Positions 1 to 6,768 of a stretch of 40,090 bases of DNA are shown here, piece by piece; positions within the stretch are counted from its first letter, which is position 1; each line of letters starts with the position of its first letter. The notes under the pieces are model-generated. The model saw only the letters and a program-made list of their open reading frames with translations, was not told the origin of the DNA and ran no database searches. The stretch is from an uncultured Flavobacteriales bacterium (lineage in GTDB: Bacteria > Bacteroidota > Bacteroidia > Flavobacteriales > Schleiferiaceae): assembly GCA_938084135.1 (NCBI GenBank), contig CALKDS010000027.1, positions 1 through 40,090 on the forward strand, given 5' to 3'. The position numbers and the translations under genes were made by a program.

Positions 1-532
1 CAACATAATCCCCCAGTTCATATTCTGGTTTTTTCGATAATATATAATCATTAACTTCTCCTATATAACCAAGAGTATTACCTGCAGAGGGGCTTGAGTA
101 TTTACGAAATGTTCTCCTCCTCATTGAAATTCCGGGATGAAATCCTATTTCTTCTTGAATTTCTGCATAGTCATTTGAAGTTAAACTCTTAATTACGGGA
201 CTTGGACGATACGGAGAATATTTTTTTGCTTTTTTAAGTGCTGAGGTTATTTTTTCATAACTAAGGTTCAACAATTGTCCTAACTGTAAGGTGTCTAAAT
301 CACTTATTAAGCTAGGAGTTACTTCGATGTCATAGGCAGCCTGGTTGGTAGCTAAAAGGATGCTATCTCGATCATAAATAATACCTCTAGGGGCGAAAAC
401 TTTCTGGATTCTTTGCGCATTATTCGCCGCATCAAGAGTATACTTTGGATCTATAAGTTGGATATAGAATAACCTTGCGATAAAGACCAGAGTTAGACCA
501 ATCAGTAAAGTAAGAAATAGCCTGCTGCGCAT
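1..532 (-). CDS. mrdA: Penicillin-binding protein 2 (peptidoglycan transpeptidase), N-terminal part, cut by window edge
   Basis: I translated the minus strand from an ATG at 532-530 and the frame stays open for 177 codons to the left edge. The protein starts with a short basic stretch and one membrane segment (about residues 4-22, ending in RLFYIQL). It continues with the class B PBP hallmark AANNAQRIQK...APRGIIYDRD and a YSSPSAGNTLGYIGEV segment typical of the PBP2 pedestal. The transpeptidase domain lies outside the window. PBP2 cross-links lateral-wall peptidoglycan during elongation. Its ATG overlaps the mreD stop by one base (TAATG), so it belongs to the mreBCD operon. The family call is firm; MrdA rather than FtsI rests on the mre context. 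Confidence 0.9.
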   Translation of the reverse strand, partial: MRSRLFLTLLIGLTLVFIARLFYIQLIDPKYTLDAANNAQRIQKVFAPRGIIYDRDSILLATNQAAYDIEVTPSLISDLDTLQLGQLLNLSYEKITSALKKAKKYSPYRPSPVIKSLTSNDYAEIQEEIGFHPGISMRRRTFRKYSSPSAGNTLGYIGEVNDYILSKKPEYELGDYV

Positions 533-1041
533 TACTTAACTAATTGATTTTTTGAAAAATATAAAACGGAGGTAATTAATAGTGTGCTTGCAATTGTGGA
601 AATAAATGTACGCCATATCAAGAGTAGAGGTTCATTCAAGCTATAGGCATCCACCGAAAATAGGTAGGCGTGATGCAATATGATTCCAATCCCTGCATAA
701 ACCAACCACTTTCCTAAACCAATATCAACTGGTGAAAAGGCTAAATCTTCTTCATCTGCTCTGGGTATTACGAAATCTAGAATTTTTGGACGGAAATAGC
801 AAAGTAAGCTAGATGCCATCATATGTATTCCACCACTCATTATCTGAAAATCTATCCATGCACCAATTAATGCTCCCAGAAATAAGAAAGAAATTCGGCC
901 CAGATGAGTCGGAGCTAATAAAAAGATCCCTACATATATGTATGGGTTTAAAAATCCATAAACTTGAATTTTGCTTATTATGAGTGATTGTAAGATTAAA
1001 AGAAAACTACTCCACATTAACCATGTATTTAATTTTCTCAT
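532..1041 (-). CDS. mreD: Rod shape-determining protein MreD
   Basis: This 169-residue, very hydrophobic protein has about five predicted membrane segments (around residues 10-25, 33-60, 70-82, 112-130 and 145-162). MreD is an inner-membrane part of the elongasome and its sequence is poorly conserved, so the call depends on size, hydrophobicity and position between mreC and PBP2. Its ATG overlaps the mreC stop by four bases (ATGA) and its stop overlaps the mrdA start by one base, which suggests translational coupling. A cytoplasmic acidic stretch (PRADEEDLAFSP) interrupts the hydrophobic segments. Confidence 0.88.
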   Translation of the reverse strand: MRKLNTWLMWSSFLLILQSLIISKIQVYGFLNPYIYVGIFLLAPTHLGRISFLFLGALIGAWIDFQIMSGGIHMMASSLLCYFRPKILDFVIPRADEEDLAFSPVDIGLGKWLVYAGIGIILHHAYLFSVDAYSLNEPLLLIWRTFISTIASTLLITSVLYFSKNQLVK

Positions 1042-1835
1042 GGTTGAATTATTTTTAGATATTCCGCCTTTAAATTATTCGAAACAATGTATGCAGGTTG
1101 TAATTTTTTGTAGTCAATAAATAACTCAATAATTGCAGATTGAGTCTGGTTTGAAGAGTCTGCAATAGTATAAATTATTCGCCCAATGGGCCAGCCTGAA
1201 GGAAATATATTGGACCTTGGGTCCGTTACGACTTCGTCTCCAGACTTTAAATTTATCTCTATTGGCAAATCAATTATTTCAGCTTTATTTGAATTCCCTC
1301 CTCTCCAAACAATTGTACCAAAATGTCCTGTTCGTTTTATTATTCCAGAGATTCTTGACTCACCATGAATGATGGGTATAATCCTACTATAGTGAGGTGA
1401 GGTTTTATCTATAATACCCATAACTCCTTGAGGGCCTAGAACTCCATCTCCAGGTGTTAAACCATCATTTTCACCTTTATTGAGAATAAGTGAGTTGTTT
1501 TTCAAATTAACACTTGAATAAAGAATATCTCCATAGGTCCACCTAAACTGAGAACTATCTACCATGTTGGTGGGCAACTGAGAACCATTATTTAATTCTT
1601 CGCGTAGGATGGTATTTTCTTTTTGAAGGGCATTATTAATATCTTTTAGATAAAAATAACTCTTCCAGCTTCCTGTGAAATGATGCCATCTAGCTTGAGA
1701 TGTTAGTACTCTTTGCCAAAAAAATGTTTGATGTATTAAGGAGTTTCGATAGGTAATTGAAAGTCCCAATATTTGAATGATAATTAAAATTGAGGCTACG
1801 CGGTATCGAATAATAAACCGTAAAATATTTCGCAT
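1038..1835 (-). CDS. mreC: Rod shape-determining protein MreC
   Basis: The protein has 265 residues. It has a short cytoplasmic N-terminus, one membrane segment (about residues 12-29), a periplasmic helix likely to form a coiled coil (about 62-83, KDINNALQKENTILREEL), and then the beta-rich MreC core with NKGENDGLTPGDGVLGPQGVMGII and a GDEVVTDPRSNIFPSGWPIG region. MreC links cytoplasmic MreB to PBP2 and MreD in the cell-elongation complex. The gene begins four bases after the mreB stop and overlaps mreD. Length and domain order are normal for the family. Confidence 0.95.
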   Translation of the reverse strand: MRNILRFIIRYRVASILIIIQILGLSITYRNSLIHQTFFWQRVLTSQARWHHFTGSWKSYFYLKDINNALQKENTILREELNNGSQLPTNMVDSSQFRWTYGDILYSSVNLKNNSLILNKGENDGLTPGDGVLGPQGVMGIIDKTSPHYSRIIPIIHGESRISGIIKRTGHFGTIVWRGGNSNKAEIIDLPIEINLKSGDEVVTDPRSNIFPSGWPIGRIIYTIADSSNQTQSAIIELFIDYKKLQPAYIVSNNLKAEYLKIIQP

Positions 1836-1839
1836 CCTT

Positions 1840-2868
1840 TTAACGCATCAATAGAGTACGGTATTTGTCTAAGTTTTTAAGTGCTATGCCAGTACCCCTG
1901 ACAACTGCTCTTAAAGGGTCTTCTGCAACATAAACTGGTAAATCTGTTTTTGCAGATATTCTTTGATCCAGCCCTCTCAATAAAGAGCCACCTCCAGCCA
2001 TATAAATCCCAGAATTATAAATATCTGCGGATAATTCTGGTGGTGTAAGAGCCAATGCTTCCATAACGGCATCTTCAATTCTCGTAAGCGATTTATCAAG
2101 GGCTTTTGATATTTCCTGATATGTTATATCAACTTGTTTCGGTTTTCCAGTTATTAAATCCCTGCCTTGAACCGATATATTTTCTGGAGGATTACTTAAA
2201 TTATCTATAGCTGCCCCTACATTTATTTTTATTGATTCAGCTGTTCTTTCACCTACATATAAATTATGTTCAGATCGCATATAATAGGCAATGTCATTAG
2301 TAAATACATCACCAGCTACTTTGATACTTTTGTCACAAACTATACCTCCAAGAGCTAGGATAGCAATTTCGGTTGTGCCGCCTCCAATATCTATTATCAT
2401 ATTACCCTTCGGCTCTAGGACATCAACACCAATTCCAATGGCAGCAGCCATAGGTTCATGTATCAGATATACCTCCTTAGCGTTTGCATGTTCTGCTGAA
2501 TCGCGAACGGCTCGTTTTTCAACCTCAGTTATACCACTCGGGATACATATAACCATTCTTAGTGAAGGAGCAAGTAGCTTATTTTTTAGAACGGGAATAC
2601 TTTTTATCATTTCCCTAATCATGTGCTCTGAAGCCACAAAATCAGCAATCACTCCATCTTTTAACGGTCTGACTGTTCGAATATTTTCATGAGTTTTTCC
2701 ATGCATTTGCATCGCTTCATGCCCAATAGCTAGGATTGCATTCGTAGATCGGTCAATCGCTACAATTGATGGAGCGTCTACAACAACTTTATCATTATGA
2801 ATAATAAGAGTATTTGCTGTGCCCAGGTCAATGGCTATATCATAAGTTAAAAAGTCAAAAAGTCCCAT
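1840..2868 (-). CDS. mreB: Actin-like rod shape-determining protein MreB
   Basis: MreB is the bacterial actin that organises lateral-wall synthesis under the inner membrane. I see the phosphate-1 loop (IAIDLGTANTLI), the second phosphate loop (MIIDIGGGTTEIAIL) and the adenosine region (YMAGGGSLLRGLD). An open frame extends two codons further to a TTG at 2874, but the ATG at 2868 gives the usual MGLFDF N-terminus, which is an amphipathic membrane-binding segment, so I chose it (342 residues). It starts nine bases after the purH stop and is followed by mreC. All expected motifs are intact. Confidence 0.96.
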   Translation of the reverse strand: MGLFDFLTYDIAIDLGTANTLIIHNDKVVVDAPSIVAIDRSTNAILAIGHEAMQMHGKTHENIRTVRPLKDGVIADFVASEHMIREMIKSIPVLKNKLLAPSLRMVICIPSGITEVEKRAVRDSAEHANAKEVYLIHEPMAAAIGIGVDVLEPKGNMIIDIGGGTTEIAILALGGIVCDKSIKVAGDVFTNDIAYYMRSEHNLYVGERTAESIKINVGAAIDNLSNPPENISVQGRDLITGKPKQVDITYQEISKALDKSLTRIEDAVMEALALTPPELSADIYNSGIYMAGGGSLLRGLDQRISAKTDLPVYVAEDPLRAVVRGTGIALKNLDKYRTLLMR

Positions 2869-2877
2869 TTTCAATTA

Positions 2878-4401
2878 TTAGTGTTTAAAGTGGCGTATAC
2901 CTGTTGTCACCATTGTTATTTCATTATTGTTACAAAAATCGATACTCAAGTTATCTTTTATAGATCCACCAGGTTGAATTACTGCTTTAATGCCTTGGGC
3001 ATTTGCTAGTTCAACACAGTCAGGAAATGGAAAAAAGGCATCAGAAGCCATTACAGCTCCTTCTAATTTCATTCCAAATGACTTTGCTTTATTTATCGCT
3101 TGATTTAAAGCATCAATTCTCGATGTTTGTCCGGTTCCACTTGATATTAATTGTTGATTCTTGGCTAAAACTATGGTATTACTTTTAGTGTGCTTGCAAA
3201 TGGCAGAGGCCAATAGTAAGTCTTCTATTTCTTTTTCAGTAGGGCTCCTCTTTGTCACTACTTTAAGATCTTTCTTGCTATCTCGGTGATTATCTCTGGT
3301 TTGAAGCAGTAATCCATTCAAAGATGATCGTACTATGGTCTCTGGGAATATTGCTGACTGGCTCTCTAAAATTATTCTATTTTTTTTAGATTTTAAAAGT
3401 CTCATGGCATCATCTGAAAATCCAGGAGCAATAATAACTTCAAAAAATAGAGAGCTAATTTTTTTTGCTGTTGCTTCATCAATATCCACATTACACGCGA
3501 TGACGGAGCCAAAAGCTGAAACTGGATCTGATGATAGAGCCTTGTCCCAAGACTCCTCGAGAGTCTTAGTAGATGCAAATCCACAAGCATTGTTATGTTT
3601 TATTATGGCTACAGTAGAATCTTTTCCTTCAGCGCAATAAGCCATAGCTGCATCTATATCTAGAAGGTTATTATAGCTTAATTCTTTTCCGCTGTGCTGA
3701 GTAAATAATGAATCTAAGTCTCCAATGAACCACGCTTTTTGATGAGGGTTTTCTCCATATCTAAGTTCTTTTCTTTTTCCATTTATTTGTGAGAATGGTT
3801 TTTCTTTATCTCGAAACCAATCTGAAATTAGCGAATCATAGTTAGCAGAAACATCAAAGGCTCTTCCAGCAAATTCCTTTCTTTGCTTTAAGGAGCTCTG
3901 AGCTCCTTGGTCACCAAGAATATTTATCAATTCCGGGTATTCTACCATTGAGGAAACAACCCAAACATCATTAAAGTTTTTTGCTCCGGCACGAATCAAA
4001 GAAATGCCTCCAATATCAATTTTTTCAATAATTTCTCCCTCTTCCGCACCAGAATTCATAGTTTCCTCGAAGGGGTATAAATCAACTACAACCATATCTA
4101 TACTCGGGATTTCCATGGAATTAACTGTTGCGGCATCTGCTTGTATTGATCTTCTCCAAAGTATTCCTCCAAATACCTTAGGATGAAGTGTTTTAACACG
4201 TCCATCTAATATACTAGGAAATTCTGTGACTGATTCAATTGGAGTAGAGGAGATCCCTAGATTTTCAATAAATTCTTGAGTCCCGCCTGTTGAAAAAAGT
4301 TCTACTCCCTCTTTGTTTAAAGCCCTTATTATAGGCTCCAAGCCTTCTTTGTTAAAAACAGAAATTAACGCAGATTTTACGGGATTTAGTTTTGAATTCA
4401 T
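2878..4401 (-). CDS. purH: Bifunctional AICAR transformylase / IMP cyclohydrolase PurH
   Basis: PurH carries out the last two steps of IMP synthesis: formylation of AICAR and ring closure. The N-terminal MGS-like cyclohydrolase domain (about residues 1-190, ALISVFNKEGLE, LFSTGGT) is followed by the transformylase domain with LRYGENPHQKAWF and the catalytic Lys-His pair in IIKHNNACGFAS. The frame continues upstream to an ATG at 4437, but that codon lies inside a TACATTTG promoter element, so I use the ATG at 4401 (507 residues, the usual family length). It is the first gene of the run leading into mreBCD; purine synthesis and cell shape share no direct biochemistry, so the link is probably only co-transcription. 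Confidence 0.96.
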   Translation of the reverse strand: MNSKLNPVKSALISVFNKEGLEPIIRALNKEGVELFSTGGTQEFIENLGISSTPIESVTEFPSILDGRVKTLHPKVFGGILWRRSIQADAATVNSMEIPSIDMVVVDLYPFEETMNSGAEEGEIIEKIDIGGISLIRAGAKNFNDVWVVSSMVEYPELINILGDQGAQSSLKQRKEFAGRAFDVSANYDSLISDWFRDKEKPFSQINGKRKELRYGENPHQKAWFIGDLDSLFTQHSGKELSYNNLLDIDAAMAYCAEGKDSTVAIIKHNNACGFASTKTLEESWDKALSSDPVSAFGSVIACNVDIDEATAKKISSLFFEVIIAPGFSDDAMRLLKSKKNRIILESQSAIFPETIVRSSLNGLLLQTRDNHRDSKKDLKVVTKRSPTEKEIEDLLLASAICKHTKSNTIVLAKNQQLISSGTGQTSRIDALNQAINKAKSFGMKLEGAVMASDAFFPFPDCVELANAQGIKAVIQPGGSIKDNLSIDFCNNNEITMVTTGIRHFKH

Positions 4402-4434
4402 TTTATATTTATGGGTAACAAAAAAATCAAAGAA

Positions 4435-4442
4435 CAAATGTA
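4435..4442 (-). promoter_or_regulatory. Bacteroidota-type -7 promoter element for the purH-mre operon
   Basis: The minus strand reads TACATTTG, an exact match to the Bacteroidota -7 consensus TAnnTTTG. It lies about 34 bases before the purH ATG at 4401. A transcript starting some seven bases downstream would have a short leader. I see no clear TTG element 17-23 bases upstream, so this is a half-supported promoter. Confidence 0.5.
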
Positions 4443-4480
4443 GGGATTCCTTGTCATGGACTTTGTAATTTCACCTTGTC

Positions 4481-5743
4481 ATGTGGAAAATTTTTACGCT
4501 TATTTCAGAGTCTTATCGATTTGCCTGGGATGTTTTATTAAATAATCGATTGAGAACCTCCCTCAGTTTGTTAGGTATTGCAATTGGAATATTCGCAATT
4601 ATATCAGTTTATGCAATCGTAGATAGTCTGGAAAGAAATATTCGTTCGAGTGTGGATAGTATAGGTACGGATGTTGTATTTGTTCAAAAATGGCCCTGGG
4701 GTGGTGGAGACGGCGCCGATGGATACGAATGGTGGAAATATTTTCAGAGATCTGAAGTGAGTTATGATGATTTCAAAAAATTACTTAATCGCCGGCTTAA
4801 TACAGCGCAATACATGGGCTATGGGGCAGGCACAAAAGAAACTGTAAAATATCAAAATTCAAATGTTGAAAATGTAAGTATTGAAGGAATAACTTTTGAA
4901 GTAGGATTAATATTTTCTAAAGCTGAGCAATTGGAAGTTGGAAGATACTTTTCTGAAAAAGAAACTAGGCTGGGAAAACCTGTTTGTATTATCGGTTCAG
5001 ACGTTTCTCGAGGACTCTTTGGGGATAAAGATCCAATTGGAAGAAGCATAACAGCATTTGGCAGGCAATTTAGTGTTATCGGAGTTTTAGATAAGCAAGG
5101 CAATAGTCTTGTGGGTGAGTCTGATGACTCCAAAATATTTATTCCCGTATCGTTATTGATATCAATGAGGGGAGATAAGTTGTCTGGATCATCAATTCAA
5201 TTCAAAGTAAAAGAAAATGTTTCACTTGAACTTCTTAAAGATGAGGTGAAACTAAATATGCGGGCAATTAGAAGGCTTAGCCCAAGGGCTGAGGATGATT
5301 TCTCGATAAATGAGTCATCAATAATCAGTGGAGGTCTTGATTCAATGTTTTCAGCTATTGGTATTGCAGGAACTATTATTGGCGGGTTTTCAATTTTAGT
5401 CGGGGGGTTTGGGATTGCTAATATAATGTTTGTTAGTGTTCGTGAGAGGACTGGACAAATAGGTATTCAGAAGGCTCTCGGGGCAAAAAACTCCTTTATT
5501 CTTTTACAGTTTTTAGTTGAAAGCACGTTATTAAGCATTCTCGGAGGAATAATTGGAATATTATGCGTTTCTATTTTAATTTCTGTAGCTTCTTTTTATT
5601 CTGAATTCGAATTAGCAATGAGTCTAGAAAATATATTTACCGGGATAGGTCTTTCCGCATTGATTGGACTATTGTCTGGCCTAGCACCGGCATCACTGGC
5701 TGCAAAGTTAGATCCAGTTGACGCAATCAGGTTTAATCAATAA
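4481..5743 (+). CDS. ABC transporter permease of the MacB/FtsX type
   Basis: The 420-residue protein has the four-helix MacB layout: a first membrane segment near the N-terminus (about residues 27-47, LRTSLSLLGIAIGIFAI), a large periplasmic MacB_PCD domain (about 48-285), then three membrane segments in the FtsX domain (about 290-315, 342-368 and 390-410). The coupling-helix region VRERTGQIGIQKALGAK is present, and so is the terminal PVDAIRFNQ. Such permeases work with a separate ATPase in export or mechanotransmission; no ATPase gene lies beside it here, so the partner must be elsewhere. The gene is divergent from purH and ends one base from the stop of the opposing GAF gene. The substrate cannot be told. 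Confidence 0.88.
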   Translation: MWKIFTLISESYRFAWDVLLNNRLRTSLSLLGIAIGIFAIISVYAIVDSLERNIRSSVDSIGTDVVFVQKWPWGGGDGADGYEWWKYFQRSEVSYDDFKKLLNRRLNTAQYMGYGAGTKETVKYQNSNVENVSIEGITFEVGLIFSKAEQLEVGRYFSEKETRLGKPVCIIGSDVSRGLFGDKDPIGRSITAFGRQFSVIGVLDKQGNSLVGESDDSKIFIPVSLLISMRGDKLSGSSIQFKVKENVSLELLKDEVKLNMRAIRRLSPRAEDDFSINESSIISGGLDSMFSAIGIAGTIIGGFSILVGGFGIANIMFVSVRERTGQIGIQKALGAKNSFILLQFLVESTLLSILGGIIGILCVSILISVASFYSEFELAMSLENIFTGIGLSALIGLLSGLAPASLAAKLDPVDAIRFNQ

Positions 5744-5744
5744 T

Positions 5745-6173
5745 TCATGGCATTATATCGTCAGCTACGGATTCACATATTTTTTCCAAGAGAGCCTTGT
5801 CGCTTAGATTGAATGGATTAATAGAATGGCTATCAATATCTAACTGACCAATAAGTTTTTCATTTTTATAAATGGGGACAACTAATTCCGAATTAGTTTT
5901 CAATGAACAGGCGATATAGTTACTTGCCTCATGGATATTAGGTGCTTCAATTATTCTGCCAGAGATAGCTACTTGGCCGCAAATCCCTTTGCCATATGGT
6001 ATACGAGTATGCTCAGTATTTGAACCAGAAAAAGCGCCAAGCTCCAAAGTTTGATCAACATCATTCATCCAATAAAAACCTACCCAGTCAAAATAACTTT
6101 TTTGTAATCTCAATGAATCGCAAATCTTTTTATGCTCTGGTTTATTTCTTTGGATAGATTTTTTGTATTTCAT
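5745..6173 (-). CDS. GAF-domain protein related to free methionine-R-sulfoxide reductase
   Basis: The 142 residues form a single GAF domain. The family signatures FDWVGFYW (about 28-35), IPYGKGICGQ (58-67), NYIACSLKTNSELVVP (85-100) and IGQLDIDSH (108-116) match the free methionine-R-sulfoxide reductase (fRMsr, MsrC) group. Cys65 and Cys89 align with E. coli Cys94 and Cys118 (catalytic). The position of E. coli Cys84, the resolving cysteine, is His55 here (SNTEHTRIPYG). The enzyme may therefore use another resolving cysteine, or may be a ligand-binding GAF protein only. The ATG overlaps the stop of the upstream dgkA-like gene by four bases (ATGA). I leave the symbol blank because activity is uncertain. 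Confidence 0.82.
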   Translation of the reverse strand: MKYKKSIQRNKPEHKKICDSLRLQKSYFDWVGFYWMNDVDQTLELGAFSGSNTEHTRIPYGKGICGQVAISGRIIEAPNIHEASNYIACSLKTNSELVVPIYKNEKLIGQLDIDSHSINPFNLSDKALLEKICESVADDIMP

Positions 6174-6547
6174 ATTGAAAGCTCAAAAAGATATTTTTTC
6201 AGATAGGGCCCGAAAATAATTGCTCCAACTATAATCGCAGATAAAGCAGCAAAAATAACTGAGCTTGCCGCTATGTCCTTAGTTTTTTTAATTCCTGAAT
6301 TAATATCTGGATGCAGAGTGTCGCACAGTGTTTCAATCGATGTATTTATTAACTCGCTGACGAAAACAAGACTAATAACAACGACAATTAAATTCCACTC
6401 TTTAGCCGTTATCTCAAAAAATAATCCCATCGAAATAATAAGTAAAGCGGAGACAACCTGGAATTTTAAATTTCTCTCTTGAACAAAAGCAGTTTTAAAA
6501 CCTTGTAAAGCGTTCCTGAAACTCTTAAATATGTTTTGTCTCTTCAT
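6170..6547 (-). CDS. dgkA: Diacylglycerol kinase / undecaprenol kinase family (DgkA-type) membrane protein
   Basis: The 125-residue protein has the prokaryotic DGK fold: an amphipathic N-terminus with FKSFRNALQGFKTAF and ERNLKFQ, then three membrane helices (about residues 32-46, 52-66 and 94-113). The family motif SELINTSIETLCD (64-76) supplies the conserved glutamates Glu65 and Glu72 and Asn68, and KDIAASSV (90-97) follows. These kinases phosphorylate diacylglycerol or undecaprenol at the inner membrane; sequence alone does not separate the two substrates. It is the first gene of a two-gene unit with the GAF protein. Confidence 0.9.
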   Translation of the reverse strand: MKRQNIFKSFRNALQGFKTAFVQERNLKFQVVSALLIISMGLFFEITAKEWNLIVVVISLVFVSELINTSIETLCDTLHPDINSGIKKTKDIAASSVIFAALSAIIVGAIIFGPYLKKYLFELSI

Positions 6548-6768
6548 TTAGTTTTGACAATTTATGATGAATTATGCGTAGTTATCTGAATTTAAAATAT
6601 GCGGCAATTTGATAAAAATTTTTCAAAATATTGAAACCAGTTTAAAAATGTGAAAGCTAACCTAATTGCTACGCGAACCATATTTAAGTCACCTTTACCA
6701 TGTGTTTATATCTTTGGCATAGAACTTGCGCCCTATATTTGCAACTTCAATTAACGAATAATATCTGC
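6548..6768. other. Intergenic region between divergent units
   Basis: This 221-base AT-rich gap separates the dgkA-like gene (minus) from the T9SS unit (plus). The right part holds the promoter at 6714-6741. I found no exact TAnnTTTG element for dgkA on the minus strand; the nearest is an ATATTTTG around 6633. The AAAAATTTTT palindrome near 6615-6624 is the only other notable structure. No small gene or RNA is evident. Confidence 0.6.
6714..6741 (+). promoter_or_regulatory. Promoter of the type IX secretion cargo unit
   Basis: TTG (6714-6716), a 17-base spacer and TATATTTG (6734-6741) match the Bacteroidota -33/-7 consensus TTG-N17-23-TAnnTTTG. The start point would fall near 6748, about 20 bases before the ATG at 6769. 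This also argues against the upstream in-frame ATG at 6700, which would lie before the promoter. Confidence 0.7.

Noticed and set aside
2291-2692. 133-codon open frame on the plus strand inside mreB
   Set aside because: It is antisense to a fully conserved mreB frame and its product (Ser/Ile/Pro-rich) resembles no family I know.
6700-6768. N-terminal extension of the first T9SS cargo protein
   Set aside because: The ATG at 6700 lies upstream of the promoter elements at 6714-6741, and only the ATG at 6769 leaves a proper signal peptide at the N-terminus.
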